Source: Acidobacteriota bacterium
GTDB taxonomy: Bacteria; Acidobacteriota; Vicinamibacteria; Vicinamibacterales; UBA2999
NCBI GenBank assembly: GCA_030650395.1
Contig: JAUSDY010000108.1
Location: 1 to 64,000, forward strand
Reading direction: 5' to 3'
Length of the DNA stretch: 64,000 bases
Both the position numbers and the translations under genes were made by a program. The notes beneath the pieces were generated by a model. That model saw only the letters and a list, made by a program, of their open reading frames with translations. It searched no databases and had not been told where the DNA came from. Within the stretch, counting starts at the first letter, position 1, and each line of letters starts with the position of its first letter. Shown here piece by piece: positions 17,195-26,728 of this stretch.

Positions 17195-18131
17195 CCTTGC
17201 GGCCGATGACGTGAATATTTCTCGACGGCACGGTGCGTTTGATGTCGACGAAGCCGGCCTCGATCAGCCACCCCTCGATCTCTTGGAACGTGTGGAGGTC
17301 GTTGATTGGCGGCGCGATCGCATCGAAGTAGCCGTGCACGTATTCGTCGCCAGTCACTTGGAAGCCACCGGCCGCCATGTTGTGCGAATGGCTTTCAGCT
17401 TGCCGCGCAGATCCAGGTTCGCGGTGCGGTGACGCCACTCCTCCATTCGGCGATCTCCGCAAAGTCGCCGCGCTCGCCGAGCCGCGGCTGCCGTAGATCA
17501 TCAAGTACAGGTAGCCCCCCGGCTTGACCAGCGGCGCGACGTTGCGGAACGCCTTGTAGGTGTTGGTGTGATGCAGCACGCCGAAGCTCCACACCAGGTC
17601 CGCCTGTTCGAAAACCGGCAGCGGCTTGAGCAGATCGATCTCTAACGTCTGGTGCGACGGAAACTCGCGGCACGCGTCCGCGGTGTGCCGCAGGCCGTGG
17701 TCCGACTGGTCCATCGACAGCACATCGGCGCCGAGCGCGCACAACGCCCACGAATAGCGGCCCATGCCGCAGCCCACGTCGACCACGCGCTTGCCACGGA
17801 ACCATTCGGGCGGAAGGCCGGTGAACTGGCTGACATAATCAGTCGCCTCGGCGCGAAACGCCGGGTGATCGAGCATGTGACGGCCGGTAGGAATCTCGGC
17901 CCATTGAAAATCGAAGCTCTCTTTGGTCCGCCGCACCGCCGGCAGGTCGTCGACCATCGGCGCCGCCAGATGCCGGAGCAGCGCGGCCTGATTACGCGTC
18001 TGCCAGGTGAGGTACTCGACCACGCTTTCCAGGTACGCGATGCGCTCTGCGCGGCTCCAGTGCTCGCGTGTGTAGCCGGCGCCGTACCACGCGCGCCGCA
18101 GCCTCGATATCACCTTCGCGACCAGGATCAC
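17181..18131 (-). CDS. SAM-dependent methyltransferase with a frame-scrambled stretch (cassette B)
   Basis: The 316-aa open frame starts with GTG 18131 (GTGA overlap). It carries the same plan as 7619-8527: RTKESFDFQW, KRVVDVGCGMGRYSWAL, FGVLHHTNTYKAFRNV, and a tail VHGYFDAIAPPINDLHTF. Between about 17345 and 17490 the open frame gives a Ser/Gly/Arg-rich stretch unlike its paralogues. Two other frames there give RLGERGDFAEIAE and then EEWRHRTANLDLRGKLKAIR, which fit the paralogues better. Compensating indels, or sequence errors, that restore the frame are the simplest explanation. The motif I core is intact. Whether the protein folds is uncertain. Confidence 0.7.
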   Translation of the reverse strand: MILVAKVISRLRRAWYGAGYTREHWSRAERIAYLESVVEYLTWQTRNQAALLRHLAAPMVDDLPAVRRTKESFDFQWAEIPTGRHMLDHPAFRAEATDYVSQFTGLPPEWFRGKRVVDVGCGMGRYSWALCALGADVLSMDQSDHGLRHTADACREFPSHQTLEIDLLKPLPVFEQADLVWSFGVLHHTNTYKAFRNVAPLVKPGGYLYLMIYGSRGSASAATLRRSPNGGVASPHREPGSARQAESHSHNMAAGGFQVTGDEYVHGYFDAIAPPINDLHTFQEIEGWLIEAGFVDIKRTVPSRNIHVIGRKGGTP

Positions 18132-18985
18132 TCCGCGCCTTCCCGTTCCATGGCGCTCATCATGCGATCGATACCGTCGGCAAACGACACCCGCGGCGGG
18201 CCGAGCAGTTCGCTCATGCGCGAGATGTCGCCGACCAGATCCTGCGCCGTCTGCGCTGCATCGCTCTCAAAGCGCGGCGTCCAGCCTGCTCTCGCCGCGA
18301 TGCAGTCGCTCATTGCGCGAATCGTCAACACGTCCGGGCCCGCCACATTAATCCGTCCGGTCGTGGCGAGCTCCATAGCCCGCATCAACGCCTGCGCCGC
18401 ATCGTCAACATGGACCGGATTGAGCCGAGGCCCGGCGGCGCCGGCGAGTGAGACGCTGCCGTCCGTGCGGATGATGTCGATCAAACGAGGCACGAGCATC
18501 GACGCCCTTTGGCCGTGCCCGTAGACGAAGAAGAAGCGGACGATCAGGACGCCGAAACACGTTTCATAACTGGTCGCGAGCAGCTCGGCACTCTGCTTGG
18601 ACGCCACGTAATAGAAAGCCGGCGCACCGGCGCTTGCGACGGCGCCGGTCGAGGCGAGAATGAATTGGCGGACGCCGGCCGTGCGGCTCCAGTCGAGCAG
18701 CCGCGCGGTCGACGCGACATTGACGTTGAAGATGTCGAGCGCTTGTGAGGGAAAGTCGCGGTAGTGCGGCGACTGCGCGAGGTGCACGACGACATCCGCG
18801 GTTGCCGGCAACTCGCGCGGCAGTTCTGGTGCAGCGAGATTGGCGGCAATCCAGTGGACGTTGGGCGCACTCAAACGCGCCCCCGCGCGGTCTCGACCGA
18901 CCGCCCAGACTTCATGCCGATCGTGCAGCAATGGAATCAGCGTCCATCCGACAAGGCCGGTGGCGCCGGTCACCACGATCTTCAC
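18128..18985 (-). CDS. Short NAD(P)-dependent epimerase/dehydratase (cassette B)
   Basis: This 285-aa extended SDR starts with GTG 18985 (VKIVVTGATGLVGWTL), overlapping the TGA of the amidotransferase by 4 bp. The longer ORF to 19078 only reads through that gene. Motifs are VTGATGLVG, HLAQSPHYRDF, FILASTGAVAS, FYYVASKQSAELLA (YxxxK) and FVYGHGQRASMLVPRLI. It is a paralogue of 13033-13875 with the same boxes and no visible lesion. It likely acts on a nucleotide sugar feeding the cassette glycosyltransferases; the exact reaction is unknown. Confidence 0.83.
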   Translation of the reverse strand: MKIVVTGATGLVGWTLIPLLHDRHEVWAVGRDRAGARLSAPNVHWIAANLAAPELPRELPATADVVVHLAQSPHYRDFPSQALDIFNVNVASTARLLDWSRTAGVRQFILASTGAVASAGAPAFYYVASKQSAELLATSYETCFGVLIVRFFFVYGHGQRASMLVPRLIDIIRTDGSVSLAGAAGPRLNPVHVDDAAQALMRAMELATTGRINVAGPDVLTIRAMSDCIAARAGWTPRFESDAAQTAQDLVGDISRMSELLGPPRVSFADGIDRMMSAMEREGAE

Positions 18986-20862
18986 AGCGCGGCTCCGTGC
19001 TGACGCATCCACTCTTCGAGGAAGAGCAGGTTCCAGATCTTCGGCGTCGAATCCTGTTGCGCAAGGTGCCGTTTCCACAGCGCCTCAATCGCAGGCATGT
19101 CGAAGAATCTGGGCAGCACGGCGGAGCTGAGCAACCGCTCCTCAACTTGCGGGCGAAGCTTGCCCGCCATCCAGGCGCCGATCGGCACTCCGAACCCCAT
19201 CTTCGGCCGGTCGATGAGCGCGGCGGGATACCGCTTCTTGGCCAGGCGCTTCAACAGGTGTTTCTTGTCGTAGCTGCCATCGGCCAGCGGCTTGAGCTTG
19301 TACTCGGACGGAATCGTGGCGGCCAGCTCGACCACCTCATGATCCAGCAGCGGTACGCGCACTTCGAGCGAGTTGGCCATGGCCGCGATGTCGACCTTGG
19401 TTAGGATGTCGTACGGCAAGTACGCCATCAGATCGAGATGCTGAAGCCGCGTGACGATAGGGGCGCCGTCGACATCGAGCAGCGAGCGGCGCCTGGCGTC
19501 ATGGTCGCAAATGGCGCCGTGATACTGCGGCAGCAGCAGCTGCCGGCGTTCGATCGGCGCGAAGTGCCGCGCGGTCACGCAGTGCAGCTCGTAGGCCTCA
19601 TCCACCAGCCGGCTGTGGTCGAGACGGCGGTGCAGGTTGCGATAGAACACGTCGGCGAGCGCGCGGAACCAGTCGCGCGCGCCGTCGCCGCGGCGCATCT
19701 TCCCGGCTTTCTTCAGCTCGGTCTCGATGTACTCATAGCTGTTGTAACCCGCGAACTTTTCATCGCCGCCGTCGCCGCTGAGCGCCATCTTGACGTGACG
19801 GCTTGCCATTCGCGACAAGTAATAGGTCGGAATGGCCGACGAGTCGGCAAAGGGCTGGCCATAGTGGCGCGCCAGCAGCGGCAGCAGGCCGATCGAGTCC
19901 GCCTCGACGAACTCCATGTGATGCTCGGTCTTGTTGAGGTCGGCGACCTGCTGTGCGTACGCAGTTTCAGAGAAGTCAGCCTCGTTGAAGCCGATCGTGA
20001 AGGTCTTGACCGACTGCTCCATCAGCTCAGCCATGTAAGCGACGACGAGGCTCGAATCGATGCCGCCACTCAGGAACGCGCCAAACGGTACGTCGCTCAT
20101 GAAGCGCACTTTCACCGCGTCACGGATCGCCGCGTCGAGCCGCTCGCCCCACTCGTCGAGCGAGAGCGATCGGTCTTCGTGGAAGTGAAGCTCCCAATAC
20201 CGGCGCTAGTCGATCCTGCGGGTCTTCAGATCGACGGTGATCAGATGTCCGGGGGGCAGGCTGCGGACGCCCTTGTAAATGGTCCGCGGCGCGGGCACGT
20301 ACTGCCACGCCAGGTACGCGTCGAGCGATTCGACCTCCATCTCGAACGGCCCCACCGTCTGATACAGCGGCTCCAGCTCGCTCGACCAGACCAGCGCGCC
20401 GTCCTTCACTGTATAGAACAACGGCTTCTTGCCGAGGCGATCGCGCGCCAGCAGCACTTCCTGGCGCTCGAAGTCGACGGCGGCAAACGCAAACATGCCG
20501 CGCAGGCGGCAGACCGCGTCGGCGCCCCAGGTCAGGTAGGCGTTGAGCACGCCTTCGGTGTCGCTGCGCGTGGAGAAGGTGCGGCCCTTGCCCAGCATCT
20601 CGCGCTCGATCGCCTCGAAGTTGTAGACCTCGCCGTTGTAGGCAATCACCCCGCGGCGGTCGGTGCTCCACATCGGCTGCATGCCGCCTGCGACGTCGAC
20701 AATCGACAGGCGGCGGTGGCCGAGGCAGACCTGCCCTGTCGTGAGCACGGCGCTGCCGTCGGGTCCGCGGTGTTTCAACAGGGCTGTTCCCTTCTCGACA
20801 ATCGCGGTCTTCTCAGGCGTGATCTCGCGTTCGAGATCAATCAGTCCAAAAATTCCACACAT
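18982..20862 (-). pseudogene. AsnB-like amidotransferase 3 interrupted by an in-frame amber codon (cassette B)
   Basis: The ATG at 20862 gives MCGIFGLIDLEREITPEKT with Cys2, and the C-terminal part has FLSGGIDSSLVVAYM, SGDGGDEKFAGY and RPKMGFGVPIGAW. Both halves are in one frame, but codon 219 (20206-20208) is TAG. In the paralogue at 9711-11597 the same place, KIDEHRYW, has Glu, so a GAG to TAG single-base change explains it. Without it the gene would encode 626 aa. Termination at 219 would leave only the glutaminase domain. An internal ATG at 20115 (MKVRFMSDVPFGAF) could restart the synthetase half. A sequence error is the main alternative. Confidence 0.82.
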
Positions 20863-20870
20863 CTGTTCGG

Positions 20871-22031
20871 CTAGATGAAATTGCGACGGTAGTGGTAGCG
20901 GGCCGCTGTCACGTTGGGATCGGTATTGTCTGTCGCGGAAAACACGACGGAGTCGCCGTCGACGGTGTAACGGCCCCGGCCCCACGCCTGGATGAAATCG
21001 ATCCCCGCCTTCGGCCACCCGACCGGGCTGCCGTTCTCGTACAGCATCAGCCGCCCGGCCTCACCGAGTGCGGATGCGCCGCCGGCGACGGTGGCGCGCC
21101 ATGCAAACCCGCCGACTGGCGCAAACGGTCCGGGAAGCGCGACGAGCGGTTCCGCCGCCTGAAGTCCCGACCACTGCGATTCCAATCCACGCCGGCAAAA
21201 CAGGAACTCGGTGTTGGCCTCACCGGCCTTGATGTTGATGAGGGAAAGGTCCAACCGATCGCGACAGAAGATCTCCGTCTCCTTATTTCCCGCAAATTCC
21301 ATCGGGTAGCCGCCCAGCCAGTCACGAATATCGTGCCAGTAGGACATCCCGCGGGATTTCTTGTGCGCGCGGATGCAGGTGAGCGGATTCTTCCGGGCTT
21401 TCAGGTTGCCGCGGATGGAATGGTTCCACGCGTATTTCCAATCCATCCAGCGCTTCTTCACATACGGGGCGCGGTTGTATTCGCGCTTCACGCCCAGCCA
21501 GTACTCCGGCGTCGGGTCCGTGAACGCATCGGTTGCATACAGGGCGATGTAGAAGAGGCTGTTGTCGTGCAGACGGGAACCGGCATTCTGAACGGCCTTC
21601 CACATCTGTCCGGTGTGATGCAGCACGCCCCAGCCATAGACGATGTCGGCTTTCGGCACGGTGTTCATGAACGCGTCGTCGAGAACCGACCCTTGCACGA
21701 CCTGCCACTCGGCCGGGTCGCCCGCGAGCTGGCGCAGCAATCGCGTCGTCGTCACCGACTTGGGGTCGTAGTCGAAGCTGAACAAGGGCCTCGCGCCGGC
21801 GCGCCACGCCGACAGCGAATGCAATCCGCTCCCGCATCCGATGTCGAGGCACGATTTCCCCTTCAGGTCGTCGAGCTTCAAGAAGCCCAGGAGGTGCCGC
21901 TGCGCAATGCCGAGGCGTTCCTCGGAATAATGCTTCTCGAGGTAATCCGCCCAGTTGGCCCCGAAGCCAAAGCGCAGCGCCTCTTCCTCGGTCTCGCTGT
22001 ATTTTGTGCGTTTCGTTTCGACGTCGCTCAT
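20871..22031 (-). CDS. SAM-dependent methyltransferase with extra C-terminal domain
   Basis: In this 386-aa protein, residues about 50-180 form the methyltransferase core: KSCLDIGCGSGLHSLSA, SFDYDPKSVTTTR and YGWGVLHHTGQMWKAVQ. A segment rich in Trp, Tyr and Lys (EYNRAPYVKKRWMDWKYAWN) and GYPMEFAG follow. The last ~100 residues form a separate, probably beta-rich domain with RLMLYENGSPVGWPKAG and GRGRYTVDGDSVVFSATD. I do not recognise that domain with certainty; it could recognise glycan. ATGA couples the gene to the GGTQ-type glycosyltransferase upstream. Confidence 0.8.
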   Translation of the reverse strand: MSDVETKRTKYSETEEEALRFGFGANWADYLEKHYSEERLGIAQRHLLGFLKLDDLKGKSCLDIGCGSGLHSLSAWRAGARPLFSFDYDPKSVTTTRLLRQLAGDPAEWQVVQGSVLDDAFMNTVPKADIVYGWGVLHHTGQMWKAVQNAGSRLHDNSLFYIALYATDAFTDPTPEYWLGVKREYNRAPYVKKRWMDWKYAWNHSIRGNLKARKNPLTCIRAHKKSRGMSYWHDIRDWLGGYPMEFAGNKETEIFCRDRLDLSLINIKAGEANTEFLFCRRGLESQWSGLQAAEPLVALPGPFAPVGGFAWRATVAGGASALGEAGRLMLYENGSPVGWPKAGIDFIQAWGRGRYTVDGDSVVFSATDNTDPNVTAARYHYRRNFI

Positions 22032-23641
22032 CGTGATTGGGCTCCCCCGAACGCCGGCACGGCCGCCTGCGTTTCGTCGCGGCCGAGCGTTGCGCTCTCC
22101 ACGATCTCTTCAAATCGAGTCACGCACCGTTCGGTGGAGAACTCGCTCAATCGCGCCCGCGCCCGCACGCCCATCGCGCGGGCCTCTTCGCGGTCGTCAA
22201 GCAGATGCCGCACATGCCGCTCCATCAACTCCAGGTCGCCCACCGGGTAGAACAGCGCTTCCTGGCCGTGCCGCGCCACATCGATGGCGCCGGATCGGTC
22301 GGTCGAGATGCACGGCAGGCCGCAGGCCATGGCTTCCATCATGGCGTTCGGCATGCCCTCGAAATCCGATGGCATGACGAACGCGTCGCTCGCGCAGAGA
22401 TGATCGTTCACGGCGGTGGTGCGGCCGAGGAACCGGATGTTGGGCATATCTGCCGCCGCCGCTCGCGCCGTTTCGAGTGTGACGCCGTCGCCGCACAGCA
22501 GCCACAGCAGCCGGCCCTCGTAGTCACGCATCAGGCGTTGGTTAATGGCCACGATCGACATCTGCCCCTTCTCCACGGAGAAGCGTCCGACGTTGATCAT
22601 CACGAACACGTCGTCGGCGATGTCCAGTTGCTGCCGCACCATCCGCCGGCGCTCCAGAATTTCCGCAGCCGTCAATGGCAAGGGCTCGATGCCGTTCGGG
22701 CAGACCTGTATGGCGTCTGGGCTGATGCCCAGCCAGCGGGAATGATCCTCGCGCAAGGGCGTGCTGTTGGTGATGACGGCCGACACATGGGGCGTCATCC
22801 CCCGGTGCGCGACGCCGAGCAGGCGTCCCATCTCCTGATCGACCCAGCCATAGGCCGGATTGAAGGTCCTGATGCAGAACACGATGTGCGGCACGCGCGC
22901 GACGGATGCGGCGACAAAGGCCGTGACACACATTTCGTGGCCCCAGCCGACGACGACGTCGGGCCGATAGGCGACGAAATCGCGGTATAGCTTGTACGAC
23001 TGGATGAGCTGCGGCGAGCGCGTCTCGAAGGTCATCGCGCACCGGCCGATGGCGCGCCTCAGCGGGCCGCCCGTAATGTAACGGTCGCGTTCGAGGCCAA
23101 CGGTCTGCCGGTAAAGAAAATTCATCTCGGGGAATATTTCGGTGGTGGTGTGCTCGAGTCTGGCACTGCCCGCCGTGCACAGGTTCTTGATCTGTCTCTG
23201 TGTGCCGCCGATGTCGAAGCTGCTGGTGATGTGCATGACCCGCAACGGCGATCCAGCGACCGCGCGAGGCGAGCGGAGCCTGCGTATGAGAGGCGCATAC
23301 GCCCACACGCGAGCGAGTAGAAACGAATGAAACCGCAGCACCAACAGCAGCAGCGTCATGGCCTCGAGGTCCCGCCGCGGCAAGTCCGGCCACAGTTTTC
23401 TGGCGCTGTAGCGATAGCCCTGGAGGGTGACCATCGCGTACAGGACGCGCATGCTGTGGAAGATAAAGCTGAGAACCTTGATCCACCACGGGCGGGCCTT
23501 GAACGCCTGCTCCGACGTCCATTCGGTGGTCGGGTCCGGTTGATTGATGCGGATCAGGATGTAGGTGCGGTAAATCCATCGGCGGAGGCCGGCTGGAAGG
23601 CTCTGCCAGATCGACACGTGGAAGCCCTTCCTCACAGCCAT
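22028..23641 (-). CDS. GT4 family glycosyltransferase, GGTQ type, long N-terminus (cassette B)
   Basis: This 537-aa protein starts at ATG 23641, with GGAG at 23648-23651 placed 6 nt upstream. The first ~130 residues form a helical and hydrophobic extension not seen in the 439-aa paralogue at 11597-12916; it may attach the enzyme to the membrane. The GT-B part has VMHITSSFDIGGTQRQIKNL, VVGWGHEMCVTAFVAASVARVP, MINVGRFSVEKGQMSIVAIN and VMPSDFEGMPNAMMEAMACGLPCIST. Box-by-box identity with the paralogue shows common origin. It probably transfers a sugar with retention at the cytoplasmic face. Confidence 0.86.
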   Translation of the reverse strand: MAVRKGFHVSIWQSLPAGLRRWIYRTYILIRINQPDPTTEWTSEQAFKARPWWIKVLSFIFHSMRVLYAMVTLQGYRYSARKLWPDLPRRDLEAMTLLLLVLRFHSFLLARVWAYAPLIRRLRSPRAVAGSPLRVMHITSSFDIGGTQRQIKNLCTAGSARLEHTTTEIFPEMNFLYRQTVGLERDRYITGGPLRRAIGRCAMTFETRSPQLIQSYKLYRDFVAYRPDVVVGWGHEMCVTAFVAASVARVPHIVFCIRTFNPAYGWVDQEMGRLLGVAHRGMTPHVSAVITNSTPLREDHSRWLGISPDAIQVCPNGIEPLPLTAAEILERRRMVRQQLDIADDVFVMINVGRFSVEKGQMSIVAINQRLMRDYEGRLLWLLCGDGVTLETARAAAADMPNIRFLGRTTAVNDHLCASDAFVMPSDFEGMPNAMMEAMACGLPCISTDRSGAIDVARHGQEALFYPVGDLELMERHVRHLLDDREEARAMGVRARARLSEFSTERCVTRFEEIVESATLGRDETQAAVPAFGGAQSR

Positions 23642-24918
23642 CGCCTGCTCCACGAAAACCCGGCGATGGCCTCTTCGAGAACGGCGGCGAACGCCGCGGC
23701 GACCGTCTCAAGACTGTAGCGCCGCACCACGTCCGCCGGCGCGGTGAGCGGCCGCGCACCAGACTCGTGCCGGTCCAGCAACACTTGGATGGCGCCCGCA
23801 ATCCCCTCGACATCTCCCGGCTCAACCAGCGGGTAACCGCTGGATCGCAAGAGATCTGCCGAGCCTCCGACGGCAGGGCTGATGCCCAGAATGGGCCGCT
23901 CCGCCATCAGGTAATCCACCAGCTTGCTCGGCACGAACACGTTCGTGCGCGCACGCGCGTCGATCAATACCAGGACAGCGCTGTCGCGCATCGCCGCGAG
24001 GCTCTCGAGATACATCACCTGCGGCTGGAAGCTGACAATGGATTCCACTCCCAGATCGATCACTTTTTGTCTGGCTTCGACGACCCCTGAGCCCGAACCG
24101 ATCAGCACCAGCTCCACACGTCCCCGGATTCCGATCCGGGCGTCCAGCCTCGCCAGCGCGTCGAGCAGATCATCAGCGCTTCGACGGCTCGCCAATAAGG
24201 TCCCGACGTACGCCAATCGAAGAGGCGCCTTGCCCACCGGCCGGAAGCGCGGCATCCGATCCGCGATTGGAATCAGATCCTCATCAGCCGCGTGACCGAC
24301 GACGCGCGCCTTCGACCGCCAGGCCGCGGGGTACTTGCGCATCACCAGGTCAGCGGCGTACTGATTCGTGAAGACGACGAGGTCGGCCGCCTTGATGACC
24401 GCCGCTTCGCACTGCACGTCCCTGTCGCGGTCCGCTCCAAGCATGTCGCGGTAATACAGACTGTCGACCCAGGGATCGCTGAAGTGAGCGACCCATGGCA
24501 GCCGCGGCCGGCCGAGCGCGAGGCCGACGAAATGGTCGCGCCATGGTTGAGCAAACGTCACGAGCACCTCGGCGCCATCGCGTCTGGCCGCCCGGCGTGC
24601 GGCGGCAGCGGCGTCAACAGCCCAGGATGCGTCCACCGGCGGCAGGTTGCCGAGCTTCCAATTGAGCCAGGCAGTCCTCGCTCCTTCCGTGGTGCCCCTG
24701 GCAGCCACCCGCTCAGTCTTGTAATAGGGCGAGTAAAGCGCGGAGAGCGCCGGATCGACCGGATCGCCTTGGTCGCGACTGTACTCGGCCAGCGTTACGA
24801 CCGTGCTCTGCCAGCCAATGCGTTGCAACCCCTTGAGCAGGCGGGCCACTTGGATCGACCGCGGGAACAGCGCGGGAGGCATGCTCCACGACACCGCAAC
24901 CAGGCGCCGCTCGGTCAC
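23632..24918 (-). CDS. GT4-like glycosyltransferase
   Basis: This 428-aa protein starts with GTG 24918 (VTERRLVAVSWSMPPALFPRS), GTGA-coupled to the amidotransferase stop. It carries PPALFPRSIQVARLLKGLQ, AEVLVTFAQPWRDHFVGLAL, WVAHFSDPWVDS, LAYVGTLLASRRSADDLLDAL and FVPSKLVDYLMAERPILGI. The HFSDPW box is known from GT4-type proteins of exopolysaccharide loci. The last block lacks a clear E-x7-E pair, so the family call rests on the overall pattern. Its stop overlaps the next gene by 10 bp. Confidence 0.8.
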   Translation of the reverse strand: MTERRLVAVSWSMPPALFPRSIQVARLLKGLQRIGWQSTVVTLAEYSRDQGDPVDPALSALYSPYYKTERVAARGTTEGARTAWLNWKLGNLPPVDASWAVDAAAAARRAARRDGAEVLVTFAQPWRDHFVGLALGRPRLPWVAHFSDPWVDSLYYRDMLGADRDRDVQCEAAVIKAADLVVFTNQYAADLVMRKYPAAWRSKARVVGHAADEDLIPIADRMPRFRPVGKAPLRLAYVGTLLASRRSADDLLDALARLDARIGIRGRVELVLIGSGSGVVEARQKVIDLGVESIVSFQPQVMYLESLAAMRDSAVLVLIDARARTNVFVPSKLVDYLMAERPILGISPAVGGSADLLRSSGYPLVEPGDVEGIAGAIQVLLDRHESGARPLTAPADVVRRYSLETVAAAFAAVLEEAIAGFSWSRRWL

Positions 24919-26717
24919 TGCGCCCAGACCCGAAACCACTGTTCGAGCACGACGAGGTGCCACAAACGGTGCCGGTCGTGCGCCGCGGCGTCGGCCGCCG
25001 TCCCGCGGCCGACCAGCTCACGTAACGGCTCGGGCCTGAACCACTCGGGCAGGTGCGATGCCGGTCCGAGCACCATGTCTTCGGCGAATTGCTTGAGCGA
25101 GGTTGAGAGCCAGCCATAGACCGGCACGGGAAAACCGCGCTTCGGGCGCGCGACGATCGCCGCGGGTAAACGCCGGCGCGCGAAGTCCCGCAGGACGCTC
25201 TTGGTGGTCCAGCGGCCCGACGAGTCCGGTCCGATCTTCGCGGCAATCGGCGCGCGCGCCGCCCACTCGACGAGCCGATAGTCCAGAAACGGCGTCCGCA
25301 ACTCGAGGGATGTCGCCATCGACATCCGATCGGCCTTCATGAGCAGGTCTTCCACCAGCCAATCCTGGCAGTAGAGGTACAACATCTGGTTGAGGGGATG
25401 CTGCGCGCCCGCGCGCCGGAGGTGACCGCGAACCACGTCCAGACTGTCGGGAACACCAACGGGCTCGCGGAACAGACTTCGCTTCGCAGAGCTGTCCATG
25501 TAGTTCGTCATGTGCGGCGGCACATCGTCGTTTCGTACGTCGCGTCCGGCCTCGTCCGCCAATGATCGCGCCTGCCACCATCGATCGAAGTCGTAACCGG
25601 CAAGCGTTTCGTCCGCGCCCTCGCCCGACAACGCCACGGTGACGGATTGGCGGGCCAGATGGGAAACGTAATAGAGAGGCACGCACGCCAGATCGGCGAG
25701 CGGTTCGTCTGTGTAGTGCACCAGCGCCGGCAGGAAGTCGAGGAACTCGCGCTCCCCGATTTCAATGGTGGCGTGATCGCTGCCGAGGTGATCTGCTACC
25801 GACTGCGCGTACTCACGCTCGTCGGTCTCCGGACTGCCGCTGAACGCGACCGAGAATGTCTTCAGGTCGCGGCCGTGTGTCTCCACCGCCACCGAGGCCA
25901 CGGCGCTCGAATCGATGCCGCCGCTCAGCATGATGCCGACCGGCACGTCGGCGATCATCCGGAGCTTCACTGCGTCGGTGAACAGCACGCCGAACGCGGC
26001 CATGGCTTCCGCGGGCGTCATGGGGTCGGGCTCGGCCGGGCGCGGGATCTCCCACCAGCGTTCGACGCGCGGCTCGCCGCCAACTGAGATGGTGAGCCGG
26101 TGCCCGGCGGGCAGCTTGAAGATTCCGCTCCACATGGTTGCCGGCGACGGCACGTACCGAAAGGTCAGGTAATCCCAGACCGCGCGAGGCTCGATGCGCC
26201 GCTCGACGAGAGGCAATTGCAGGATCGCTTTGATCTCCGATCCGAACGCCAGCGTCCGCCCGTTCCAGTAGTAATAGAGTGGCTTGACGCCGAGCCGATC
26301 CCTCACGAGGTGCAGCTCCTGCGTGCGCGCATCCCATAACGCGACCGCGAACATGCCGTTCAGCGCAGAGAACCCGTCGACCCCATGCCGATGGTACTGT
26401 CGCACAATCACTTCGGTGTCGGAGGCCGTCCGGAAGACTTCGCCTTGGTCAATCAAGCTGGAGCGGACGTCCCGGTAGTTGTAGATCTCCCCGTTGTATG
26501 CGATTTGGACGGCTTGGTCCTCAGTGCCCATCGGCTGATGGCCGCCCGCAAGATCGATAACGCTCAAACGCTGGACGCAGAGCGCCACGTGCTCATTCAC
26601 GAACGTGCCCGAGTCGTCCGGACCACGATGCCTGATGGCCGCGCCCATCCGGCGCGCAAGCTCACGCCGCTCCTCGGTCGAACCGGGATACCCGAACATT
26701 CCAGCGATGCCACACAT
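24915..26717 (-). CDS. AsnB-like glutamine-dependent amidotransferase 4
   Basis: This 600-aa protein is complete. The glutaminase half starts MCGIAGMFGYPGSTEER (Cys2 nucleophile), with RHRGPDDSGTF and YNGEIYNYRDV. The synthetase half has MLSGGIDSSAVASVAV and SGEGADETLAGYDFDRWW. It ends RPKRGFPVPVYGWL and LVVLEQWFRVWAQ. It is less like the cassette A/B copies than those are to each other, and is shorter. SGEGADE replaces the SGDGGDE of the others, as in many asparagine synthetases. In this setting it most likely amidates a sugar acid. The start follows the deacetylase-like gene stop after 11 bp. Confidence 0.9.
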   Translation of the reverse strand: MCGIAGMFGYPGSTEERRELARRMGAAIRHRGPDDSGTFVNEHVALCVQRLSVIDLAGGHQPMGTEDQAVQIAYNGEIYNYRDVRSSLIDQGEVFRTASDTEVIVRQYHRHGVDGFSALNGMFAVALWDARTQELHLVRDRLGVKPLYYYWNGRTLAFGSEIKAILQLPLVERRIEPRAVWDYLTFRYVPSPATMWSGIFKLPAGHRLTISVGGEPRVERWWEIPRPAEPDPMTPAEAMAAFGVLFTDAVKLRMIADVPVGIMLSGGIDSSAVASVAVETHGRDLKTFSVAFSGSPETDEREYAQSVADHLGSDHATIEIGEREFLDFLPALVHYTDEPLADLACVPLYYVSHLARQSVTVALSGEGADETLAGYDFDRWWQARSLADEAGRDVRNDDVPPHMTNYMDSSAKRSLFREPVGVPDSLDVVRGHLRRAGAQHPLNQMLYLYCQDWLVEDLLMKADRMSMATSLELRTPFLDYRLVEWAARAPIAAKIGPDSSGRWTTKSVLRDFARRRLPAAIVARPKRGFPVPVYGWLSTSLKQFAEDMVLGPASHLPEWFRPEPLRELVGRGTAADAAAHDRHRLWHLVVLEQWFRVWAQ

Positions 26718-26728
26718 GCAGGCTTGTC

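Noticed and set aside
20206-20208. Amber codon as pyrrolysine or another recoding
   Set aside because: No pyl genes or recoding element were seen, and the paralogue has an ordinary Glu at this place. A mutation or sequence error is simpler.
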